Shown in pieces: positions 36,128-40,999 of a stretch of DNA of 40,999 nt. How positions within the stretch are numbered: position 1 is the first letter of the stretch; each line of letters begins with the position of its first letter. The stretch is from Bacteroides sp. GTDB lineage: Bacteria > Bacteroidota > Bacteroidia > Bacteroidales > Bacteroidaceae. Below the pieces are notes generated by a model. It had not been told where the DNA came from, ran no database searches, and saw nothing but the letters and a program-made list of their open reading frames with translations. The DNA is taken from NCBI GenBank assembly GCA_030523205.1, contig JAUNJD010000005.1, positions 1 through 40,999 on the forward strand. Direction: 5' to 3'. A program made the translations under genes and the position numbers.

Positions 36128-36135
36128 TATCTTTG
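36128..36135 (+). promoter_or_regulatory. Kinase gene promoter, -7 box
   Basis: TATCTTTG matches TAnnTTTG and lies 46 bp before the ATG at 36182. TTG at 36109-36111 is a possible -33 element, 16 bp upstream. Confidence 0.55.
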
Positions 36136-36181
36136 CGGCATTACAATCTAAAAAACTAATACTTTTAATCTTTAAAACTCC

Positions 36182-37255
36182 ATGAATTCTCTCGTTTCTC
36201 ATTTCCGCTTACAAGGCACCGTTCAGGACATAAAGCCCTTGGGTGCAGGTCTGATTAATGACACCTACAAAGTAAATACCCTCGAACCCGATGCCCCCGA
36301 CTACGTGTTGCAGCGCATCAACCATGCCATATTTCAGGACGTAGAGATGTTGCAGTCCAACATCGAAGCCGTCACCCGTCACATCCGCCGCAAACTGGAA
36401 GCTGCGGGAACCGACGACATCGACCGCAAAGTGCTGCACTTCCTCACCGCCGACAATGGCAAGACCTACTGGAAGGAAGGCGATGACTATTGGCGCGTCA
36501 TGGTGTTCATCCCCCGGGCAAAGACGTACGAGACGGTGAATCCGCAGTTCTCCTATCATGCCGGTGCCGCTTTCGGCAACTTCCAGGCCATGCTGGCCGA
36601 CATCCCCGATACGTTGGGCGAGACCATTCCCGACTTCCACAATATGGAGTTCCGCCTGAAGCAGTTGCGCGATGCCGTTGCCGCCGATGCCGCAGGCCGT
36701 GTGGCCGAGGTACGCCCCATTCTGGACGAGATAGAACGCCGTGCCGACGAGATGTGCAAGGCCGAGCGCCTGCACCGCGAAGGCAGTCTGCCCAAGCGTG
36801 TCTGCCACTGCGACACGAAGGTGAACAACATGATGTTCGACGAAGACGGCAGCGTGCTCTGCGTCATCGACCTCGACACCGTGATGCCCAGCTTCATCTT
36901 CTCCGACTATGGCGATTTCCTGCGTTCAGCCGCCAACACGGGCTTGGAGGACGACAAAGACCTGAACAACGTCAGCTTCAATATGTCGATATTCGAGGCC
37001 TTCACCCGCGGCTATCTGGAGTCGGCTCGTTCCTTCCTTCTGCCCATCGAGATAGAGAATCTGCCTTATGCCGCCGCCCTGTTCCCCTATATGCAGTGTG
37101 TGCGCTTCTTGGCCGACTACATCAACGGTGATACTTATTACAAGATTCAGTACCCCGAGCACAACCTTGTGCGCACCAAGGCACAGTTCAAGCTTCTGCA
37201 AAGCGTAGAGGAACATACGCCTGCGATGAAGGCATTTATCGCCGGATTGCTCTGA
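36182..37255 (+). CDS. APH-fold sugar kinase, N-acetylhexosamine 1-kinase-like
   Basis: This 357-residue cytoplasmic phosphotransferase of the aminoglycoside-phosphotransferase fold is close in length and motif layout to bifidobacterial NahK (359), which makes GalNAc/GlcNAc 1-phosphate. Visible are the glycine loop region PLGAGLINDTYKV, the nucleotide-lobe phrase YVLQRINHAIF, the Brenner motif CHCDTKVNNMMF (catalytic base Asp211) and the metal-binding VIDLDTVMP. The C-terminal part has RFLADYINGDTYYK. It is divergent from the HTCS of the glycosaminoglycan-type PUL, so a role in using released GalNAc or GlcNAc is plausible. Other sugar or choline-type substrates cannot be excluded. Confidence 0.8.
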   Translation: MNSLVSHFRLQGTVQDIKPLGAGLINDTYKVNTLEPDAPDYVLQRINHAIFQDVEMLQSNIEAVTRHIRRKLEAAGTDDIDRKVLHFLTADNGKTYWKEGDDYWRVMVFIPRAKTYETVNPQFSYHAGAAFGNFQAMLADIPDTLGETIPDFHNMEFRLKQLRDAVAADAAGRVAEVRPILDEIERRADEMCKAERLHREGSLPKRVCHCDTKVNNMMFDEDGSVLCVIDLDTVMPSFIFSDYGDFLRSAANTGLEDDKDLNNVSFNMSIFEAFTRGYLESARSFLLPIEIENLPYAAALFPYMQCVRFLADYINGDTYYKIQYPEHNLVRTKAQFKLLQSVEEHTPAMKAFIAGLL

Positions 37256-37298
37256 TTCTGCCGTCGCTGACCTAATAGGCTGTTTGGAAGGATTTTAT

Positions 37299-37408
37299 AT
37301 CCTGCTTGTGGCGCATATATTTCCCTCGCGCTGCATCTATATATCCCTCACGTTGGACATATAGATGCAGCGCGTTGTTTATATATGACTGACAAGTGGG
37401 ATCTATAT
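37299..37408. repeat. Tandem array with 22-bp period, 5 units (second copy)
   Basis: Five units start at 37299, 37321, 37343, 37365 and 37387. Each ends in an ATATAT-like block (columns 17-22), and most have CG at columns 9-10. Unit 3 matches the last unit of the array at 16049-16290 in 19 of 22 positions (shared core atccctc.cgttgga). Units 2-4 include a perfect 16-bp inverted repeat: cgcgctgcatctatat (37327-37342) with atatagatgcagcgcg (37359-37374). A further ctgaca/tgtcag pair spans 37389-37417. It lies between convergent genes, so the stem might also act as a terminator. Confidence 0.85.
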
Positions 37409-37449
37409 GGCTGTCAGAAAGGGGGGCTCTGTATTCTGAAACAGAAGGG

Positions 37450-37728
37450 TTATTTGTCGCTGTAATGACCTTCTACCGTCAAGACTAAAACGGTGACTTT
37501 CTCCTCATAAATATCATAAATCAAGCGGTCGTTCTTCGATATTCTTCTGGAGTATGTGATTGAATCGCCTGCTTTAAGTGGTTCGGGATGCCCTGTCCCT
37601 GTCCTAGGATGCTCCATCAACTCGTTAAGCAACTTGACTAGTTTCTTATATTGTACGGGATTGGATTTCTTATATTTCGTTACGGTTTTTACCGCAATCG
37701 GAGTAAACTCAATCTTATACAGGCTCAT
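37450..37728 (-). CDS. yoeB: YoeB/Txe-family mRNA endoribonuclease toxin
   Basis: This 92-residue toxin of the RelE/YoeB fold would cleave mRNA at the ribosome when free of antitoxin. The catalytic set known from E. coli YoeB is present: Glu49 in GHPEPLK, Arg62 and Arg68 in SRRISKNDRLIY, and His88-Tyr89 in the C-terminal VEGHYSDK. The N-terminal YKIEFTPIAVKTVTKYKKS is typical. Its ATG overlaps the antitoxin stop in an ATGA, so it is coupled to the upstream antitoxin. Control is by the palindromic operator at 38003-38026. Confidence 0.88.
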   Translation of the reverse strand: MSLYKIEFTPIAVKTVTKYKKSNPVQYKKLVKLLNELMEHPRTGTGHPEPLKAGDSITYSRRISKNDRLIYDIYEEKVTVLVLTVEGHYSDK

Positions 37729-37985
37729 AATGATTCCAAGAAGTTGTTAAGTTCCTCTTTTGTACTGCAAGTGGTGACGTTGCCTTCCTTGTATTGTTTG
37801 CGTCCCTCTTCAATTCTTGCCTCCAGTTCGGGGGAAAGAACAAAATCGTTTTCATAAACAGGGGTGAGCATATAAGAAACTTTTCCTTTGCGTCTGATCA
37901 CTACCAACTCCCCGTTATCGGCAAGGGCAAACATGGATGCCTGCTTCTCTCGGAACTCTCTGGATGTAATTTGGATGATTGCCAT
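37725..37985 (-). CDS. Phd/YefM-family antitoxin
   Basis: This 86-residue antitoxin precedes the YoeB-type toxin. The N-terminal half (IIQITSREFREKQASMFALA, then VVIRRKGKVSYMLTPV) has the Phd/YefM DNA-binding fold, with the RR.GK pattern usual for the family. The acidic C-terminal half (SPELEARIEEGRKQYKEG) should wrap the toxin and neutralise it. It overlaps the toxin start by 4 bp and lies 17 bp downstream of a perfect palindrome, the expected autoregulatory operator. Confidence 0.88.
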   Translation of the reverse strand: MAIIQITSREFREKQASMFALADNGELVVIRRKGKVSYMLTPVYENDFVLSPELEARIEEGRKQYKEGNVTTCSTKEELNNFLESL

Positions 37986-38002
37986 AGCTGTTATTCTTTA
38001 TA

Positions 38003-38031
38003 TTGTGTACCAATATTGGTACACAAAAATA
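38003..38031 (-). promoter_or_regulatory. Toxin-antitoxin operator palindrome and promoter
   Basis: A perfect 24-bp palindrome (38003-38026) has arms gtgtaccaat/attggtacac. YefM-type proteins bind TGTACA-centred palindromes, and these arms carry TGTACC/GGTACA. A minus-strand -7 box TATTTTTG (38031-38024) overlaps its edge, so binding would block transcription directly. Confidence 0.8.
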
Positions 38032-38111
38032 ATGTTCTATTCTGAAACGGACAAGTTTTGTGGGAGAAATCAGCAATATGATGTACAATAAAGCCCCACA
38101 GTCATTTTGTC

Positions 38112-39062
38112 TTATCTCAGCGTCCCCAGCAATCCGTTCACCGCCAACTGATACGTGTCCAGTCGGTTGGCTTTGTGGATGGCCTTCCGTGCCTTGCGGT
38201 CGGCATCGGGCAGGAGGTATTCCCACAGCGATTTCATCTTTGTCAGCAGTTGCAGGTCGCCGCCTTGCAGCAGGGCCGCATATTGGCTGAAGAGCTCGGC
38301 ATGGAGGCGGCTGAGCCTTTCGGCTTTGTCGGCGGGGGCGAGGGGCTGGCCTTGGCGGTATTCCAGCGCAAGGGCGGGATTGGCCAGCAGACCACGGCCC
38401 AGCATGATGCCCGCCAAGCGGGGAAAGCGGTCGGTGAGGGAACGGATGTCGTCCGTCGTCAGCAAGTCGCCGTTGTAGAACAGCGGGAGGCGGCATTCGT
38501 TGTAGAAGGCTTCGAAGGCTTGCAGATTGACGTTGCCTTTATACTGCTGCTTGCCCAGACGCGGGTGCATGATGACGTGCGACAGGGGCAGGCCGTTCAG
38601 TAGCGGCAGCAGGCGGAGGGCTTCTTCGGCATCGTCCCAGCCCAGCCGCATCTTGACGGAGAAGCGAACTTCGGGATACCGGCTGATGGCTGTGGTGAGC
38701 AACCTCTCCACTTTGTCGGGGTAGGGCAGCATCCCCGAACCGTTGTGCCGCTTGGTCAGCATGGGGAAGGGGCAACCCAGGTTGATGTCCACGCTCTTGA
38801 AGCCTTTCTGCACGAAGAGGGTCATGATTTGCTCCAACTTCTCCACGTCGGGGGCAATGAGCTGGGGGATGAGGTGAACGCCGCGGTTGTTCTCCGGCTT
38901 CAGTTCGCGGGCATCCTTGCGGCGTATCTCGCCGTGCTCCACGCGGACAAAGGGGGTGTAGTAACTCTCTACGCCGCCGAAGATGCGTGCGTGGGCTTGG
39001 CGGTAGATGGCATCGGTATAGCCCTGCAACGGGGCGAAGTGGATGGGAAGGGGATTCTGCAT
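38112..39062 (-). CDS. tRNA-dihydrouridine synthase
   Basis: Dus enzymes use FMN and NADPH to reduce uridines in the tRNA D-loop. This 316-residue protein starts NPLPIHFAPLQGYTDAIYR, the FMN-barrel entry of the family. INLGCPFPM holds the catalytic Cys97, and HPRLGKQQYKG and PLFYNGDLLT line the flavin site, with MLGRGLLANPAL as the final phosphate-binding motif. The ATG at 39062 is preferred. An in-frame ATG at 39140 would add 26 unrelated residues and lies inside the likely promoter box (39145-39138). It is a single-gene unit between the toxin-antitoxin pair and a divergent CBM9-like gene. Confidence 0.93.
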   Translation of the reverse strand: MQNPLPIHFAPLQGYTDAIYRQAHARIFGGVESYYTPFVRVEHGEIRRKDARELKPENNRGVHLIPQLIAPDVEKLEQIMTLFVQKGFKSVDINLGCPFPMLTKRHNGSGMLPYPDKVERLLTTAISRYPEVRFSVKMRLGWDDAEEALRLLPLLNGLPLSHVIMHPRLGKQQYKGNVNLQAFEAFYNECRLPLFYNGDLLTTDDIRSLTDRFPRLAGIMLGRGLLANPALALEYRQGQPLAPADKAERLSRLHAELFSQYAALLQGGDLQLLTKMKSLWEYLLPDADRKARKAIHKANRLDTYQLAVNGLLGTLR

Positions 39063-39137
39063 ACCTGTGTATTCTTTATTGTTTTCTGTTTGGCGGCCTT
39101 CGGATAAACCGGAATTTGCTTCGGAAGGCCGCTTGTG

Positions 39138-39145
39138 CAAAGGTA
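39138..39145 (-). promoter_or_regulatory. dus promoter, -7 box
   Basis: TACCTTTG on the minus strand matches TAnnTTTG. It overlaps the upstream candidate start at 39140 and so supports the downstream start at 39062, with a leader of about 70 nt. The rest of the 302-bp gap (39063-39364) holds only the divergent promoter boxes at 39283-39300. Confidence 0.55.
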
Positions 39146-39282
39146 CGTGATAATTTCAGAAACCACGCACAGCACTGCCAATTTATGGCTTTCCTACTAC
39201 ATTTTTATGCTGATTTTCCGCCACGATTCAATTATTTTTCGTCTTCGGCTGTAATTTTTCTTCTTCTTGTCCTATTCTCGGA

Positions 39283-39300
39283 TATTTTTGTTTATTTTTG
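39283..39300 (+). promoter_or_regulatory. Tandem -7-like boxes upstream of the CBM9-like gene
   Basis: TATTTTTG occurs twice, at 39283-39290 and 39293-39300, about 65-80 bp before the ATG at 39365. A TTG at 39267-39269 is a possible -33 element, but its spacing fits neither box well. Confidence 0.4.
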
Positions 39301-39364
39301 AGCACTTTTTTGATTGGGATGGAAGCAAAATAGACAATGTAATCTAATTTTTTAATCTGTTTTT

Positions 39365-40015
39365 ATGAAGGAATTGCTTGTAAAGAAAGTGAGTGCAGCA
39401 GGGCTGTCGGTCGACTCATTGCCTGCATTGTTCGATGAGGAGAAGATCGCTTTTCAGCCGATTGATACGGTCAACTGGGAGGAATATCCCTATCGCCCCG
39501 AAGTACAGTTTCGCATAGCACATACGGCGGATGCCTTCTTGCTGCACTACAAGGTGCGCGAGGCCAGCGTACGTGCCGCTGCCGGCTGCGACAACGGTCG
39601 GGTGTGGGAAGATGCCTGTGTGGAGTTCTTCTCCGTTCCGGGGCGCGATGGCATTTACTACAACATAGAGTGCAACTGTGCCGGAACCTTGCTGATAGCT
39701 GCCGGACAGGGTCGTGAAGGTCGGCAACAGGCTCCGCAGGCCGTTCTCGACGGTGTGAAGCGCTGGGCATCGCTGGGACGCGAATCCTTCGACGAGCGCA
39801 TCGGAATGTGTGCGTGGGAGGTGGCTTTGCTCATCCCGTACTCTACCTTCTTTCTGCACGACCTGCATTCGCTCGACGGACAGATTATCCGGGCCAACTT
39901 CTATAAATGCGGCGACAACTTGCAGACACCCCACTTCCTTTCGTGGAATCCCATCGACCTGCCTCAGCCGGACTTCCATTGTCCGCAGCACTTCGGGACA
40001 TTGCAACTGCAATGA
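39365..40015 (+). CDS. CBM9-like carbohydrate-binding-fold protein
   Basis: This 216-residue protein resembles the CBM9-like/DOMON-type family. Characteristic phrases are EVQFRIAHTADAFLLHYKV, VWEDACVEFFSVPGRDGIYY and NIECNCAGTLLIAAG, then WEVALLIPYSTF and the final GDNLQTPHFLSWNPI. Family members bind reducing-end sugars or are attached to secreted enzymes. Here no signal peptide, lipobox or membrane segment is visible, and it begins MKELLVKKVSAAG, so it may be cytoplasmic or exported some other way. It is monocistronic and convergent with lpxA across a hairpin. Confidence 0.78.
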   Translation: MKELLVKKVSAAGLSVDSLPALFDEEKIAFQPIDTVNWEEYPYRPEVQFRIAHTADAFLLHYKVREASVRAAAGCDNGRVWEDACVEFFSVPGRDGIYYNIECNCAGTLLIAAGQGREGRQQAPQAVLDGVKRWASLGRESFDERIGMCAWEVALLIPYSTFFLHDLHSLDGQIIRANFYKCGDNLQTPHFLSWNPIDLPQPDFHCPQHFGTLQLQ

Positions 40016-40038
40016 TAAGATAAATACCCAAAAAGACA

Positions 40039-40100
40039 GGCACGGATTACGCGGATGTTCACGGATTTTCTTCTCCGTGCGTCTCCGTGTAATCCGTGCC
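40039..40100. terminator. Nested hairpin between convergent genes (GGCACGGATTAC repeat)
   Basis: ggcacggattacgcgga (40039-40055) pairs with tccgtgtaatccgtgcc (40084-40100) with one mismatch; an inner pair cacgga/tccgtg (40060-40065 and 40074-40079) nests inside. It fills the gap between the CBM9-like gene and lpxA. A bidirectional terminator is likely from position. The sequence also looks like a dispersed Bacteroides intergenic repeat. Confidence 0.65.
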
Positions 40101-40134
40101 TTTATCATTCAGAAAGACACTACGCCTTTCCTGC

Positions 40135-40902
40135 TTACTTCACAATTCCTTTCGAGTCCTTGATGAAGTTGATGATGTTGTGTATCTCGTCGCTCATCGG
40201 CACTTGGTCCTCAATCTTCTGTAAGGCATCCCGTACGCTGAAGTTTCCTTGATACACCAGTCGGTATGCGTTCACGATGTGGCGCAGCACGCGCTCGGTC
40301 ACCTGATGCTTGTGTTGCAGCACCACGGCGTTCACGCCATGATATTCGGCGGGATTGCCGGCCATGATGACGTAAGGCGGCACGTCCTTCGAGATGCGGC
40401 AACCGCCCTGAATCAGTACCCAGCTACCGATGTGGCAGTTCTGGTGCAGGATGACGTTGCTGCTCAAGATGGTGCAGTCGTCCAGCTTGCATTCACCGGC
40501 CACGGTGCTCTTGATGCCCAGCACGCAGTGATTGCCGATGTGTACGTCGTGGCACAAGTGTACGCCATCCATCAGGAAGTTCTCGTTGCCGATGTTGGTG
40601 GCACCCGTTCCGTGCGTGGCACGGCTTACCACTACATTCTCGCGGATGTCGTTGTTGTCGCCGATGACCAGTTGGCTCTTCTCGCCCGTGAAGTGGAAGT
40701 CTTGCGGCTCCGAACCCAGCACGGCACCTTGGTGAACCTTGTTGCCTTTGCCCAGACGCGTACCGTTCAAGATGCTGGCATGGGCCATAATCACACAGTC
40801 ATCGCCGATTTCTACATCCCCTTCGATATAGGCGAAGGGCTGAATTGTTACGTTCTTGCCGATTTTAGCGGCAGGATCTACATAAGCTAATGGACTAATC
40901 AT
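40135..40902 (-). CDS. lpxA: UDP-N-acetylglucosamine O-acyltransferase
   Basis: LpxA transfers a 3-hydroxyacyl chain from ACP to the 3-OH of UDP-GlcNAc, the first step of lipid A synthesis, in the cytoplasm. The 255-residue protein is a left-handed beta-helix of hexapeptide repeats (VTIQPFAYIEGDVEIGDDCV). Signature parts are GSEPQDFHF, IRENVVVSRATHGTG, and VHLCHDVHIGN with His118 as the catalytic histidine (His125 in E. coli). GGCRISKDVPPYVIMAGNPA and a C-terminal helical region follow. The upstream 97 bp in the window hold only repeats, so its usual lpx partners are not visible here. Confidence 0.95.
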   Translation of the reverse strand: MISPLAYVDPAAKIGKNVTIQPFAYIEGDVEIGDDCVIMAHASILNGTRLGKGNKVHQGAVLGSEPQDFHFTGEKSQLVIGDNNDIRENVVVSRATHGTGATNIGNENFLMDGVHLCHDVHIGNHCVLGIKSTVAGECKLDDCTILSSNVILHQNCHIGSWVLIQGGCRISKDVPPYVIMAGNPAEYHGVNAVVLQHKHQVTERVLRHIVNAYRLVYQGNFSVRDALQKIEDQVPMSDEIHNIINFIKDSKGIVK

Positions 40903-40910
40903 AGTATTTT

Positions 40911-40999
40911 AAGTTTTTAAGTTTTTGAGTTAGCTGACGAGGGGACAAGTTAACGAGGCTACGAGGATCTTCTTGTCAACTCGTTCCCTTGTCAACTTG
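40911..40999. repeat. Repeat cluster upstream of lpxA
   Basis: aagtttttaagtttttgagtt (split 40911-40920 and 40921-40931) is the same unit found beside dapB and lepB. It is followed by gacgaggggacaagttaacg (from 40936) and an imperfect inverted partner, cttgtcaactcgttcccttg with tcaacttg, to the window edge. It would lie in the 5' leader or promoter region of lpxA. The window ends inside it. Confidence 0.6.

Noticed and set aside
39063..39140. N-terminal extension of the dihydrouridine synthase starting at 39140
   Set aside because: The extra 26 residues have no family match and the upstream ATG lies in a likely promoter box.

Overview
The window reads as the chromosome of a gut Bacteroides or close relative (Bacteroidota). 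The evidence is two SusC/SusD polysaccharide-utilization loci (PULs), a hybrid two-component regulator (HTCS), an ECF-sigma/FecR pair feeding an STN-bearing SusC, lineage-restricted families (DUF2851, DUF4348, DUF5017) and promoter boxes of the Bacteroides TAnnTTTG type. I see no rRNA, tRNA, CRISPR array, insertion sequence or prophage.

Layout. (1) 24-4293, minus strand: a housekeeping cluster dapB, lepB, a second signal-peptidase-like gene that has lost its catalytic residues, and a WbqC-family gene, separated by repeat-rich spacers. A DUF2851 gene (4469-5752) diverges from it. (2) 5793-15763, minus strand: a compact PUL of ECF sigma factor, FecR anti-sigma factor, STN-SusC, SusD and one GH106-type alpha-L-rhamnosidase. 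(3) 15764-16637: an 874-bp gene-free stretch holding an 11-unit tandem array with an exact 22-bp period. (4) 16638-17147: a DUF4348 protein. (5) 17389-35954: a glycosaminoglycan-type PUL with an HTCS, SusC, SusD, a DUF5017 surface lipoprotein and two overlapping PL8 lyases (AC-like, then ABC-like) on the minus strand, plus a third PL8 lyase (ABC-like) converging from the plus strand. No sulfatase or GH88 is present. (6) 36182-37255: a NahK-like sugar kinase divergent from the HTCS. (7) 37299-37408: a second copy of the 22-bp-period array, then a YoeB-type toxin-antitoxin pair with a palindromic operator. (8) 38112-40902: a tRNA-dihydrouridine synthase, a CBM9-like protein without a secretion signal, and lpxA.

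How the parts fit. In PUL 1, substrate import through the STN-SusC should signal through FecR to the sigma factor. In PUL 2, the HTCS periplasmic propellers should sense an oligosaccharide and its AraC domain should activate susC. A sequence block upstream of susC is closely matched upstream of the separate plus-strand lyase, suggesting that the HTCS controls both transcripts. The neighbouring kinase could phosphorylate the hexosamine released from chondroitin or hyaluronan.

Most worth a second look: the two 22-bp-period arrays, the shared HTCS-type operator block, the catalytically dead signal peptidase next to a live one, and the three-lyase PUL lacking downstream enzymes.
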